This document shows positions 16,820 through 25,941 of a DNA stretch of 64,000 nt, piece by piece. The notes under the pieces were generated by a model. It was given only the letters and a program-made list of their open reading frames with translations, searched no databases and was not told the origin of the DNA. The DNA is from SIG437 sp045648985 (GTDB lineage: Bacteria; Bacillota; Clostridia; UBA1381; UBA9506): contig JAZROZ010000037.1 in NCBI GenBank assembly GCA_045648985.1, positions 1 to 64,000 on the forward strand, read 5' to 3'. Position numbers and translations under genes: made by a program. Each line of letters begins with the position of its first letter. Position 1 is the stretch's first letter.

Positions 16820-18844
16820 TTATTCTTCTTCAGCAGGCATTTCAATGCTAACTGCATCGCCGATTGTTGATTCGAGTTCTTCTTTATAAACAGGTGTTTC
16901 TTCCTCTTCTTCTTTAGCTTCATTGGCTTCAGGAGCTTCTGCCGGAGCTTCTTCTACGGGCAGAAGAGCACGGATAGAAAGACCGATTTTCTTAGCTTCC
17001 CAATCGATTTCAGTTATCTTAACGTTAACTTTCTGACCGAGTTCAAGCTCATCCTGAGGTTTTCCGATTCTCTTGTTTGCAATCTGAGAAATATGGATAA
17101 GACCATCAATATTCGGCATAATTTCTGCAAAAGCACCAAATGGGAGCATTCTCACAATTTTAACTGTGATTTCGTCACCAACATTTAATTTAGCTTTAGC
17201 AATTTCCCAAGGATTATCTTCAGCTTTCTTAAAGCCTAAAGAGATTTTCTTTGTTTCTTCATCAATATCTTTAATATAAACTTCGATTGAATCTCCAACA
17301 GAGATAACATCAGACGGATGCTTAATTCTTGACCAGCTGAGTTCAGAAATATGAACTAAACCGTCAACACCACCGATATCAACAAATGCACCGAAGTTTG
17401 TAAGTGATTTAACAACACCGTTGTATTTCTTGCCAACTTCTGCAGTTTCCCAGAATTTAGCTTCCAGTTCTTTCTTTTGTGCAACAAGGACATTTTTAAC
17501 AGAACCAACGATACGTCTTCTTCTGTCGTTGATGTCAATGATAACGAAAGGAACTACTTTTCCTACGAGCTCTGACAAATCGCTTAAGAATCTGTCATTT
17601 GCCTGTGAAGAAGGGATAAATACGCGGTTGCTCTTGTAAGACACAATCATTCCGCCGTTTACAACGTCTGTAACCTTACCTTCTAAAACAGTTCCGTCTT
17701 CTAAATGTTTCTTAACATCATTCCATGTCTTGATTGAATCAAGCTTTCTTTTTGAAAGCATAATATTGCCGTCAGCATCATTTACTCTGACAACAAACAC
17801 CTCAATCTCGTCGCCAACCTTAACTACGTCTTTTGGCTCGAGTGACGGATCATCAGAAATTTCCGATGCCGGAATGAAACCGTCCTGCTTTACCTTAAGG
17901 TCAACTATGACCTCAGTAGGTCTAACTTCAATTACGGTTCCGGTAACTACGTCTCCTGTATTTAAAGTTTTTAGTGACTCCTCAAAGAGTGTTTCAAAGT
18001 TTTGTTCTAGGTTTTCCATTTTGTATATTGCCTCCTTTATTATAACCGACGGAGTTGATGCTCCGGCAGTAATTCCAACATTTTTTCCTTTGAATTTGCT
18101 GGTATCTTCCAAGTCATCTATTGACTCTAAAAAATATGTATCTTTGCATACGTTTTTTGAAATATCATAAAGCTTCCTGCTGTTAGAACTGTTTTGTCCG
18201 CCTAAAACCAACATAACGTCAACAGTTTCCGCAAGCTCTCGGGCTTCTTTCTGTCTTTCTTCCGTAGCACTACATATTGTATCAAATATAGTAGCCGTTT
18301 GGCAAGTTTTTTTTAAAAAAATTATGATTTTTTTTAAAATATTCTTGTCAAACGTTGTCTGAGCAACAATACAAGCATTATTTTTGGTTCCTTGAAAGCT
18401 TTTTGCCTGCTCTTCGTTTTCTATGATTACGGCTGAGTTTTCACACCAACCGTTGATTCCAATAACTTCAGGGTGAGATTTATCACCAATTATGATAATC
18501 TCACAACCCTCTTCATAATGTTTTTTCACTATATTATGTATTTTTTTTACAAAGGGACATGTAACGTCTAAATATTCTGTATTTGTATTTTCCAGTTGCC
18601 TGCATACAGCTTGAGGCACACCATGCGTTCTTATGATGACAACTTCATTGTGGCAAGCTTCTGAAATATCAGATATACATCTGATACCTTTTTCTTCAAG
18701 CTCTGACACAACCTGACTGTTATGGATTATAGGACCTAATGTACAGTATTTTTTGTCCTTGTTTTTCGTACAGTCATAGACGATATCGAGTGCTCTTGCA
18801 ACCCCGAAGCAAAAACCTGCTGTTTTAGCAACTGAGACTTTCAA
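16820..18844 (-). CDS. ispH-rpsA: 4-hydroxy-3-methylbut-2-enyl diphosphate reductase / ribosomal protein S1 fusion
   Basis: Residues 1-280 are IspH, the [4Fe-4S] enzyme that makes IPP and DMAPP in the last MEP-pathway step: GFCFGV, CTLGPIIHN, RTHGVP, DVTCPFVKK, DTICSATEERQ and AGASTP carry the conserved cysteines and substrate residues. The rest is four S1 domains (about 300-370, 385-455, 470-540 and 548-630) and an acidic tail. The third is the best conserved (TNFGAFVDIGGVDGLVHISE). This fusion is known from many Clostridia. The TTG at 18844 has AGGTGA upstream and gives the usual IspH N-terminus; a GTG at 18853 is the alternative. It overlaps plsC by 20 bases. Confidence 0.93.
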   Translation of the reverse strand: MKVSVAKTAGFCFGVARALDIVYDCTKNKDKKYCTLGPIIHNSQVVSELEEKGIRCISDISEACHNEVVIIRTHGVPQAVCRQLENTNTEYLDVTCPFVKKIHNIVKKHYEEGCEIIIIGDKSHPEVIGINGWCENSAVIIENEEQAKSFQGTKNNACIVAQTTFDKNILKKIIIFLKKTCQTATIFDTICSATEERQKEARELAETVDVMLVLGGQNSSNSRKLYDISKNVCKDTYFLESIDDLEDTSKFKGKNVGITAGASTPSVIIKEAIYKMENLEQNFETLFEESLKTLNTGDVVTGTVIEVRPTEVIVDLKVKQDGFIPASEISDDPSLEPKDVVKVGDEIEVFVVRVNDADGNIMLSKRKLDSIKTWNDVKKHLEDGTVLEGKVTDVVNGGMIVSYKSNRVFIPSSQANDRFLSDLSELVGKVVPFVIIDINDRRRRIVGSVKNVLVAQKKELEAKFWETAEVGKKYNGVVKSLTNFGAFVDIGGVDGLVHISELSWSRIKHPSDVISVGDSIEVYIKDIDEETKKISLGFKKAEDNPWEIAKAKLNVGDEITVKIVRMLPFGAFAEIMPNIDGLIHISQIANKRIGKPQDELELGQKVNVKITEIDWEAKKIGLSIRALLPVEEAPAEAPEANEAKEEEEETPVYKEELESTIGDAVSIEMPAEEE

Positions 18845-19427
18845 CGTTTTCACCTGCCATCTTTAAGACTCCATACATAATCTGTTTGCTGAATTCATCA
18901 ATCTCTTCGTGGGAAAGTTTAGAGCCATCAGCCTTTTCTACATAAATAGGTGAGCCTATATATATATCGATTTTTTGACGAAAAGCAAACTTTCCTTTGA
19001 TTGCAATTGGCACAACGGGTGCTTTTGTCTTTGATGCAATCATCGTAATGCCTGATTTAACATCGTGCTCCTGACCTTCTTTAACTCGTGTTCCCTCAGG
19101 AAAAATTGCTACACATTTTCCATGTTTCAAAAGAGTCATAGCTGTTTTTATAGCTCCGATGTCTGCAGTTCCGCGACTTACAGGGAAAGCACCGACCCAC
19201 TTCATGAAAGCGCGAACTAATTTGTTATTAAACATTTCCTGTTTTGCCATAAAAAAGAGTTGTCTTGGAGCAATTGCCGCACATAGCGGTGCATCCCAAA
19301 AACTTCTGTGATTTGAGGCAACTAAGCATGCGCCATCTTTGGGGAAATTTTCAATGTTATGTATAGTAAGCCTGAAAAAGATATGAACAAAAATCCTTAC
19401 CAGACTTTTTGCTATTTTATAAAGCAT
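18825..19427 (-). CDS. plsC: 1-acyl-sn-glycerol-3-phosphate acyltransferase
   Basis: A 200-residue acyltransferase that adds the second acyl chain to lysophosphatidic acid in membrane lipid synthesis. The catalytic motif is NHRSFWD (HX4D) near residue 39 and the phosphate-binding motif is FPEGTR near residue 115. There is a hydrophobic N-terminal helix that sits in the membrane. It lies four bases after cmk and overlaps ispH, so the three are translationally coupled; the cmk-plsC-ispH/rpsA order is usual in Clostridia. Confidence 0.93.
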   Translation of the reverse strand: MLYKIAKSLVRIFVHIFFRLTIHNIENFPKDGACLVASNHRSFWDAPLCAAIAPRQLFFMAKQEMFNNKLVRAFMKWVGAFPVSRGTADIGAIKTAMTLLKHGKCVAIFPEGTRVKEGQEHDVKSGITMIASKTKAPVVPIAIKGKFAFRQKIDIYIGSPIYVEKADGSKLSHEEIDEFSKQIMYGVLKMAGENVESLSC

Positions 19428-19431
19428 TATT

Positions 19432-20097
19432 TCATAGCCTTTCTTTAATAAGTTTTAAAAGCAAATTAAAAGATTCTTCGAAAGAATTTCCTGTAGTGTC
19501 AATACAAATTGCATCATCAGCTGCCTTAAGCGGAGAAAATTCGCGCTCAGAATCGTTTTTATCACGATAGAGCATATCTTTTAAAACGTCATCATAAGAG
19601 CAATTTTGCCCTTTTAATATAAGTTCGTCGAAACGTCTTTTAGCTCTTTCTTCTGCTGATGCTGTCAAAAAGATTTTAATCTCTGCATCAGGAAGGACAT
19701 AAGTGCCAATGTCACGTCCGTCCATTAATACATTATTTGATTTGGCAAGCTCTCTTTGAAGCTCTACAAGTTTAATTCTCACTCTTTTGATTGCAGAAAC
19801 ATCAGATGCTGCAATAGAAATTTCAGGAGTTCTGATTTTGCCTGTGACATCTTCGCCATTTAAGATGACTTTTTGCCCTGTCTCGCAGTATTCCATACCG
19901 ATAGTAATTTTGTCAACGGCATCTGCTGCGCGTTCAGACTCTTTTTTAATGTTGATCCCCTCTGATATACAGTGAAGACCTGCCGCACGATACATCGCTC
20001 CTGTGTCTATATAAATATAGCCAAGATGTTCAGCCAGTTTTCTTGATAGTGTACTCTTGCCGGCACCTGATGGGCCGTCTATTGCAATTTTAGTCAT
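19432..20097 (-). CDS. cmk: Cytidylate kinase
   Basis: A 221-residue kinase that phosphorylates CMP and dCMP. The P-loop is GPSGAGKST at the N-terminus, followed by YIDTGAMYRA and DGRDIGTYVLPDA, all characteristic of Cmk. I chose the ATG at 20097 because GGAGG lies 10 bases upstream and the protein then starts MTKIAIDGPSG as in relatives; an ATG at 20154 would place the start within the promoter region. First gene of the operon. Confidence 0.95.
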   Translation of the reverse strand: MTKIAIDGPSGAGKSTLSRKLAEHLGYIYIDTGAMYRAAGLHCISEGINIKKESERAADAVDKITIGMEYCETGQKVILNGEDVTGKIRTPEISIAASDVSAIKRVRIKLVELQRELAKSNNVLMDGRDIGTYVLPDAEIKIFLTASAEERAKRRFDELILKGQNCSYDDVLKDMLYRDKNDSEREFSPLKAADDAICIDTTGNSFEESFNLLLKLIKERL

Positions 20098-20145
20098 AAG
20101 GATGATACCTCCATATAAACTTTTATTTAAAAAGTTGACTTTTCC

Positions 20146-20174
20146 ATTATACAATATTTTCTTGTTTATTACAA
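20146..20174 (-). promoter_or_regulatory. Sigma-A promoter of the cmk operon
   Basis: On the minus strand TTGTAA (20169-20174) and TATAAT (20146-20151), 17 bp apart, about 50 bases upstream of the cmk start. Confidence 0.75.
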
Positions 20175-20200
20175 GTGCTAATTTACTTTTTTACATATAA

Positions 20201-20247
20201 ACAAAAAAGAAACTGTTCAAATCAGATTTTAAACTGATTTGAACAGT
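20201..20247 (-). terminator. Terminator of the DUF378 gene
   Basis: A perfect 14-bp stem (ACTGTTCAAATCAG / CTGATTTGAACAGT, 8-base loop), followed on the minus strand by TTTCTTTTTTG. Confidence 0.88.
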
Positions 20248-20258
20248 ACTTTAAAGAT

Positions 20259-20486
20259 TTAATTATCGTGACGTCTTTCGTGGGCAGGGACTTTTTCCTT
20301 GAACAGAAGCGTTATGCTCCAAAGTCCTGCGATACCGACAACAGCAAAAATCAGTCTGCTCATCAGCGATAGCTGACCTCCAAGCAATGCTCCGACAAAG
20401 TCAAAACCAAATAATCCTATTGAACCCCAGTTAAGTGCCCCAATTATAACTAAAACCAATGCTATGTTATCTATAGTGCTTTGCAT
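20259..20486 (-). CDS. DUF378 family small membrane protein
   Basis: A 75-residue protein with two membrane spans. The family motif is IIGALNWGSIGLFGFD in the first half, followed by RLIFAVVGIAGLW. DUF378 proteins are common in Clostridia and Bacilli; their role is unknown. The chosen ATG (20486) has AAGGAG 10 bases upstream, whereas the GTG at 20495 touches that site. Single gene with its own terminator. Confidence 0.9.
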   Translation of the reverse strand: MQSTIDNIALVLVIIGALNWGSIGLFGFDFVGALLGGQLSLMSRLIFAVVGIAGLWSITLLFKEKVPAHERRHDN

Positions 20487-20551
20487 AGCTCTCACACTCC
20501 TTTTTCGTTTTCATAGAGTATTTTGTCCAGCAAAACAAAAAATATACAAAA

Positions 20552-21205
20552 TCATTTTTTTTCAAAATAAGCCTTGCTTATAGTTGTGACATCGGGATTA
20601 ATACGTTCTGTAAGATATGCCGTTTTTGCTATATTTTCAAGCATTACAGCATTATATACAGCACTAAAGCAATCAATTCCCCAAGCATACGGACCGCAGT
20701 TGAAAACATTTATTCCGTGAGTTTTGTTTTCGTTGAGCCCTCTTTTTTGATAGGTCTCGGCAATTACGAGTCCGACATTTTTTTCATATTCATTTTCAAT
20801 TTCGCCACTTAAAAGACTGCGGCTGCAGGGAATTGCACTGTCAAAGATTTCAGCATGAAAATCACCATAGGGAGGAATATCTCTGCCGGCTTGAGCCCAA
20901 GCAGTTGCAAATGGTGTGTTAAGATGCACAATTCCGCCAATGTTTTCAAAAGCCTTATAGATTTCTATATGTGTTTTTATATCATTTGCCGCAGATAATT
21001 CACCTTCGACAATATTTCCCGCAAAATCAGCAACAACCATCATATCTGCCGTTATTTCTTCATAAAATATACCGGTAGGATTTATAACTATTAAAGAGTT
21101 AAGTCTGTCAATTGCACTTATGCTTCCCCTGATGAAAGAATCTATACCGTGATTTGTCAGGTGAATATTAGCACGGCGAACGTCCTGCTTAAGTGATTCA
21201 AGCAT
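20552..21205 (-). CDS. AraD/class II aldolase-like protein with degenerate active site
   Basis: A 217-residue protein clearly of the L-ribulose-5-phosphate 4-epimerase/class II aldolase family: ATAWAQAGRDIPPYGDFHAE and GPYAWGID match AraD along the whole length. Compared with E. coli AraD, several active-site residues are changed: K42 is N42, the H95-x-H97 pair is H94-x-N96, D120 is E119 and H171 is C170; only D76 (D75) and the first His remain. Zinc binding and epimerase chemistry are therefore doubtful. It may be a pseudoenzyme or bind another metal. AAAAGGAG lies 8 bases before the ATG. No arabinose genes are nearby. Confidence 0.8.
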   Translation of the reverse strand: MLESLKQDVRRANIHLTNHGIDSFIRGSISAIDRLNSLIVINPTGIFYEEITADMMVVADFAGNIVEGELSAANDIKTHIEIYKAFENIGGIVHLNTPFATAWAQAGRDIPPYGDFHAEIFDSAIPCSRSLLSGEIENEYEKNVGLVIAETYQKRGLNENKTHGINVFNCGPYAWGIDCFSAVYNAVMLENIAKTAYLTERINPDVTTISKAYFEKK

Positions 21206-21274
21206 TTTATCACTCCTTTTGTGTTTTTTTACATTGTAACATAATAACAGAAAAAAGTAAAGAGGTGTCAGCTT

Positions 21275-21529
21275 ATGTACAGAGCAGGAGAGTTAAGACA
21301 AAAAGAGGTCATAAATATAAATAATGCCAAAAGACTCGGGTTTGTATCAGATGTTGAAGTCAGTCTTTCGGGCGGTGTTATAGAAGCTATTATTGTGCCG
21401 GGCAGAGCAAAACTTTTTAATTTTCGTGGGAGTGGAGATATCGTAATAGATTGGGAAAATATAAAAGTGATTGGAGATGAAGTTATTTTAGTAGATTTGC
21501 CATACTTTTGTGATGATAGGACAGATTAA
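21275..21529 (+). CDS. YlmC/YmxH-family sporulation protein (PRC-barrel)
   Basis: An 84-residue single PRC-barrel domain: LRQKEVININNAKRLGFVSDVE at the start and VIDWENIKVIGDEVILVDL at the end match the YlmC/YmxH family. The family is found in spore formers and YmxH genes often accompany sporulation loci; the molecular role is unknown. AGAGGTG lies upstream of the ATG. Single gene. Confidence 0.9.
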   Translation: MYRAGELRQKEVININNAKRLGFVSDVEVSLSGGVIEAIIVPGRAKLFNFRGSGDIVIDWENIKVIGDEVILVDLPYFCDDRTD

Positions 21530-21544
21530 AAATTAACAATATCC

Positions 21545-21573
21545 TTTACAAAGATGCTGTTTTTTAGTATAAT
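21545..21573 (+). promoter_or_regulatory. Sigma-A promoter of the EamA-rnr operon
   Basis: TTTACA (21545-21550) and TATAAT (21568-21573), 17-bp spacing. Confidence 0.75.
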
Positions 21574-21622
21574 CATAAAGGTGATTTTAAAAACAGAATT
21601 TTTTTGTAAGGGGAAGTAATAT

Positions 21623-22495
21623 ATGAAAAAAAAGGCATTTATTTATATAATAATAGCAGGCGTATTGTGGGGAACGTCAAGTATTTTCGTTCATCTGATA
21701 GCACCATTTGGCTTTTCATCACCACAAATGACTTTTGTGCGCGGACTTGTTACAACTGCCGTACTTGCGATATATATTCTATTAAAAGACAAGTCTTTTT
21801 TTAAAGCAAATCTAAAGGAAATTTTACTTTTTGCCGCAGGCGGACTTTCCTTTTTCAGCACAGCTACCTGTTATTATGCCTCAATGCAAATGACATCTGT
21901 TTCGACAGCGGTAATTTTGATGTACATAGCTCCCGTTTTGGTTATGATATATTCAGTTGCATTTTTAGGTGAAAAGCTCACGCCTTTAAAAACTGTTTCT
22001 GTTTTTGCTATGTTCATAGGTTGTTTTTTAGTATCAGGTGTTATTGGTGGTTTGAAATTTGACTTCTGGGGAATTATAATAGGTGTTATGTCCGGTATCT
22101 CATATAGTGCATACAACATAATAACAAAATATCAGATGAAAAACGGAAGTAATCCTTTGACGGCAACTTTCTACTGTTTTGCATTTGCATCAGTTGTCGC
22201 TGCATTTTTTTGCGGAGTATATGCGATGCCTGAGTTGATTTTACAAAATCCTGCGATAATTGTTTTGCTGCTTGCAGGTCTTGGAATATGCACTTGCGTT
22301 CTTCCATATTTTTGCTATACATTGTCGCTTAGGGAGTTGCCCGTTGGTACAGTTGCAGCGTTAGGTATAATTGAGCCAATGGCAGCAACTGTTTTTAGTG
22401 TACTGCTTTTAAATGAGAAACTCAGTATCTCATCAGCCTGTGGAATAGTGCTCATCTTAGGAGCGGTATTTATGCTCAGTAAGAGCAAGGAATAA
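21623..22495 (+). CDS. EamA/DMT-superfamily transporter
   Basis: A 290-residue integral membrane protein with ten predicted spans in two EamA repeats. The family hallmarks are the start IAGVLWGTSSIFVH and, in both halves, the PxxxxLxxxxxLgE segment (APVLVMIYSVAFLGEKLT; EPMAATVFSVLLLNEKLS). Members export or import amino acids and other small metabolites; the substrate is not predictable. It is followed after 11 bases by rnr. Confidence 0.9.
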   Translation: MKKKAFIYIIIAGVLWGTSSIFVHLIAPFGFSSPQMTFVRGLVTTAVLAIYILLKDKSFFKANLKEILLFAAGGLSFFSTATCYYASMQMTSVSTAVILMYIAPVLVMIYSVAFLGEKLTPLKTVSVFAMFIGCFLVSGVIGGLKFDFWGIIIGVMSGISYSAYNIITKYQMKNGSNPLTATFYCFAFASVVAAFFCGVYAMPELILQNPAIIVLLLAGLGICTCVLPYFCYTLSLRELPVGTVAALGIIEPMAATVFSVLLLNEKLSISSACGIVLILGAVFMLSKSKE

Positions 22496-22506
22496 GAGAG
22501 GTACAA

Positions 22507-24609
22507 ATGACTAAGAAAGAAAAAGTATTAGGATTTTTAAAAGAAGCGGCAAAAATGCCACTTAATTTTGAAGAATTATCTGTAATTTTGGGAGTCCCTG
22601 CTGAAGACAAAAATGAGCTTTTTGAAATTTTAGAGGAACTTGTTTCAAAGGGTGAGATTGTAAAAACAAAACGCGGCAGATACAGTGCACCCAAAGGAGT
22701 AGGATGCGTTACAGGAAGATTTATCCAGAATGAACGCGGTTTTGGTTTTGTAGAAATAGAAGGGGAAACAGAAGATATTTTCATCCCTACAGATAGTAGA
22801 GGCTGTGCTCTTAATCACGATATTGTGCTTTGTCGTATTGATGCAGAGAAGACAGGCTATCGCCGTTCGGGGAGTATCATAAAAATAATTCAAAGAAGCG
22901 ATGCAGAATTAGTGGGTGAATTTACAAAAAACAGAAAGGTATCTTTTGTGATTCCTGACAGTAAAAAGCTGATAAATGATATTTACGTAGCGGAAAAAAA
23001 TACACTAGGCGCTAAAGACGGCGATAAAGTATTGGTGAAAATCACTGTCTGGGATAATCCCGATAAAAATCCCGAGGGCATCGTTACTGAAATTCTGGGT
23101 AAAAAAGACGATATTGGTATTGACATATTATCAGTAGCAAAGGAGAGCGGACTAAGAACTGAATTTCCGCAAAAAGTGCTGGATTTTGCTGCTGATTGCC
23201 CAAGAGAAATAACAGAAGATGATATCAAAAAAAGGTTTGATTTGCGCAACTTAAAAATTATAACGATTGATGGTGAGGACGCAAAAGATTTAGACGATGC
23301 AGTAAGTTTGGAAATAACAAATGATGGTCTGTACAGGCTTGGAGTTCATATTGCAGACGTAGGACATTATGTAAAACAAAAAAATCCGCTTGATAAAGAA
23401 GCGTTCCTTCGTGGGACAAGTGTTTATCTCACAGACAGAGTCATACCGATGCTACCAAAAGAGCTTTCAAACGGGATATGCAGTCTTAATCCCCATGTAG
23501 ACAGGCTCACACTTTCAGTTTTTATGGAGATTGACAAAAACGGCGAAGTTGTAAATTATGATATCTCAGAAAGTGTCATTAATTCCTGCGAAAGAATGAC
23601 ATATAAAGACGTAACCGCAATTTGTGAGGGTGACAAAAAGTTAATTGAGAAATATAAACATATTTATGATATGTTGAAGCTGATGGAAAAGCTTAAGGAT
23701 GTTTTGTATAATAAACGAAAAAAACGCGGAAGTGTTGATTTTGATTTTCCTGAAGCAAAGATTTTGTTAGATGACAGAGGTACACCGATTTCGATTGAAA
23801 AAAGAGAAATAACCCTTTCAAATCAGATAATAGAGGAATTTATGCTCATTTGTAATGAAACAGTAGCGGAGCATATGTTCTGGCAAAATGTTCCCTTTTT
23901 ATACAGAGTGCACGAGGCACCATCTGAAGATAAAGTAAATGAGTTTGCAGAATTTATAAGGGCATTAGGTTACAGTATTAAAAAAACAAAAGGCAAAATT
24001 CATTCTAAAGAGTATCAAAAGCTCATTGACAGCATAAAAGGGACTAAGGAAGAAAGAATTATAAGCACTATAATGCTGCGCTCTATGGCAAAAGCAGAAT
24101 ATACTCACGAAAATCTTGGACATTTCGGCCTGGCGGCTAAATACTATACACATTTCACATCGCCTATAAGGAGATATCCTGATTTGGTAATCCACCGCAT
24201 AATCAAAGACAGTCTTAAAGGAGTCGATTTATCAGAGCAGGAGGGTCTTTCTGAGTTTGTGCAAAAAGCAGGAGTTAAATCATCAGAAGCCGAGCTTTTA
24301 GCCATGGAAGCCGAAAGAAACTGTCGTGATATGAAAATGGCAGAATATATGTCACAGTTCATCGGTGAAAAATTCAGTGGTGTAATATCATCCGTCACAT
24401 CTTTTGGAATGTTTGTTGAGCTTTCAAATACTGTTGAAGGATTAGTATCTATGGCTGATTTGCGCGATGACTATTATATGTATGACGATAAGACAAAATC
24501 GCTGATTGGAGAAAGAAAAGGAAAGGTATATAAAATAGGGGACAGTGTTGATGTTATTTTAGTTAAGGCAGATAAAGAAAGCAGAAGAATAGACTTTATG
24601 TGTGAATAA
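22507..24609 (+). CDS. rnr: Ribonuclease R
   Basis: A 700-residue 3'-to-5' exoribonuclease that degrades structured RNA. The order is: N-terminal winged helix (1-60), two cold-shock OB domains (about 65-220), the RNB catalytic domain (about 240-560) and a C-terminal S1 domain (about 615-695). The RNB active site has ITIDGEDAKDLDDAVSLE with the metal-binding aspartates and TSPIRRYPDL. The lysine-rich C-terminal tail found in E. coli RNase R is missing, as is common in Firmicutes. A strong terminator follows. Confidence 0.95.
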   Translation: MTKKEKVLGFLKEAAKMPLNFEELSVILGVPAEDKNELFEILEELVSKGEIVKTKRGRYSAPKGVGCVTGRFIQNERGFGFVEIEGETEDIFIPTDSRGCALNHDIVLCRIDAEKTGYRRSGSIIKIIQRSDAELVGEFTKNRKVSFVIPDSKKLINDIYVAEKNTLGAKDGDKVLVKITVWDNPDKNPEGIVTEILGKKDDIGIDILSVAKESGLRTEFPQKVLDFAADCPREITEDDIKKRFDLRNLKIITIDGEDAKDLDDAVSLEITNDGLYRLGVHIADVGHYVKQKNPLDKEAFLRGTSVYLTDRVIPMLPKELSNGICSLNPHVDRLTLSVFMEIDKNGEVVNYDISESVINSCERMTYKDVTAICEGDKKLIEKYKHIYDMLKLMEKLKDVLYNKRKKRGSVDFDFPEAKILLDDRGTPISIEKREITLSNQIIEEFMLICNETVAEHMFWQNVPFLYRVHEAPSEDKVNEFAEFIRALGYSIKKTKGKIHSKEYQKLIDSIKGTKEERIISTIMLRSMAKAEYTHENLGHFGLAAKYYTHFTSPIRRYPDLVIHRIIKDSLKGVDLSEQEGLSEFVQKAGVKSSEAELLAMEAERNCRDMKMAEYMSQFIGEKFSGVISSVTSFGMFVELSNTVEGLVSMADLRDDYYMYDDKTKSLIGERKGKVYKIGDSVDVILVKADKESRRIDFMCE

Positions 24610-24640
24610 AAAAGCTGCGGGCATTGTCCGCAGCTTTTTA
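24609..24640. terminator. Bidirectional terminator between rnr and ychF
   Basis: AAAAAGCTGCGG / CCGCAGCTTTTT with a 7-base loop, usable from both strands. Confidence 0.9.
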
Positions 24641-24653
24641 TAGTATTGAAACA

Positions 24654-25751
24654 TTATACATTAAATCTGAATAACACTACGTCTCCGTCGTGCATCACAT
24701 ATTCTTTTCCCTCTGAACGAACTAAGCCTTTTTCTTTTGCGGCATTATAGCTTCCACAGTCAATTAAATCTTTAAAAGCAACAACTTCTGCACGGATAAA
24801 GCCTTTTTCAAAGTCAGTGTGTATTTTTCCTGCAGCTTGAGGAGCCTTTGTACCCTCTGTGATAGTCCATGCACGAACTTCAGGTTCGCCTGCTGTTAAG
24901 TAGCTGATGAGACCGAGTAATTTATAGCTCTTTTTAACAAGTCTGTCAAGACCTGATTCTGTAATGCCAAGCTCATTTAAAAATTCAAGTTTTTCCGCAT
25001 CATCAAGTGCTGAAACATCTTCTTCGATTTTGGCAGAAATCGGCATAACTTCCGAACCTTCAGCTTCTGCAATTTCTGTAAGCTCTTTAACAAGTGCATT
25101 ATCGTCTATTCCATTTATAAAATCATCTTCTGAAACGTTTGCTGCATATAAAACAGGCTTTAGTGTGAGCAACGGTAAATCTTTAATAAGCTCTGCTTCA
25201 TCTTCTGTATATTCTCTGCATCTTGCAGGCTTTCCTGATTCTAATAAAGCTTTCATATCTTCTAACAGATTAAGCTCAACCAAATATTTTTTATCGCCTG
25301 ACTTCATAGCTTTTTTTGTTCTGTCAATTCGTTTGTCAAGCATTTCAATATCTGCAAAGATAAGCTCTAAATTAATCGTTTCAACGTCGCGAGTAGGTGA
25401 AATAGAACCTTCTACATGAACAATGTTTGTATCTTCAAAGCATCTTACAACGTGGCATATTGCATCAACTTCGCGAATATGGGATAAAAACTTATTACCA
25501 AGACCTTCGCCTCTTGATGCACCTTTAACAAGACCTGCTATGTCAACAAATTCAATAATTGCAGGTGTAACCTTTTTTGGATTATACATTTTTTCTAAAA
25601 TGTTAAGTCTTTCGTCGGGTACAGAAACAACACCGACGTTTGGTTCTATTGTACAGAACGGATAGTTGGCAGATTCAGCACCTGCCTGCGTTATAGCATT
25701 AAAAAGCGTTGATTTTCCTACGTTAGGAAGTCCGACTATACCAAGTTTCAT
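24654..25751 (-). CDS. ychF: Redox-regulated ATPase YchF (Obg-like, OLA1 family)
   Basis: A 365-residue TRAFAC P-loop protein that prefers ATP over GTP and binds ribosomes. It has the G1 motif GLPNVGKST at the N-terminus, G3 DIAGLVKGAS, and NVSE in place of the NKxD guanine-specificity motif, the hallmark of the YchF family. A TGS domain forms the C-terminus (TAPQAAGKIHTDFEKGFIRAEV). I chose the ATG at 25751 since it gives MKLGIVGLPNVGKST and the standard family length. Confidence 0.95.
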   Translation of the reverse strand: MKLGIVGLPNVGKSTLFNAITQAGAESANYPFCTIEPNVGVVSVPDERLNILEKMYNPKKVTPAIIEFVDIAGLVKGASRGEGLGNKFLSHIREVDAICHVVRCFEDTNIVHVEGSISPTRDVETINLELIFADIEMLDKRIDRTKKAMKSGDKKYLVELNLLEDMKALLESGKPARCREYTEDEAELIKDLPLLTLKPVLYAANVSEDDFINGIDDNALVKELTEIAEAEGSEVMPISAKIEEDVSALDDAEKLEFLNELGITESGLDRLVKKSYKLLGLISYLTAGEPEVRAWTITEGTKAPQAAGKIHTDFEKGFIRAEVVAFKDLIDCGSYNAAKEKGLVRSEGKEYVMHDGDVVLFRFNV

Positions 25752-25814
25752 ATTTATCTGCATCTCCTTTGGTGTGGGGTGATTTTTAATTATAAAAGTT
25801 TTGTACAAAAGCAT

Positions 25815-25843
25815 ATTATACCACAATATTTTTATAAAGTCAA
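25815..25843 (-). promoter_or_regulatory. Sigma-A promoter of ychF
   Basis: On the minus strand TTGACT (25838-25843) and TATAAT (25815-25820), 17-bp spacing. Confidence 0.85.
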
Positions 25844-25879
25844 ACTATCAAGAATACAAATTATGGATTCCTAAAAATA

Positions 25880-25908
25880 TTGCTTTTATGGTAGCGTTAT
25901 GGTATAAT
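25880..25908 (+). promoter_or_regulatory. Sigma-A promoter of the tmcAL operon
   Basis: TTGCTT (25880-25885) and TATAAT (25903-25908), 17-bp spacing. Back to back with the ychF promoter. Confidence 0.7.
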
Positions 25909-25941
25909 TAATGTATATATTTTAGCACCTGAGGAAGAAAA

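Noticed and set aside
17730..18170. 146-codon open frame on the plus strand inside ispH-rpsA
   Set aside because: Antisense to conserved S1 domains and without ribosome binding site or family motif.
24964..25419. 151-codon open frame on the plus strand inside ychF
   Set aside because: Antisense to a fully conserved ATPase; Ser-rich composition typical of a mirror frame.
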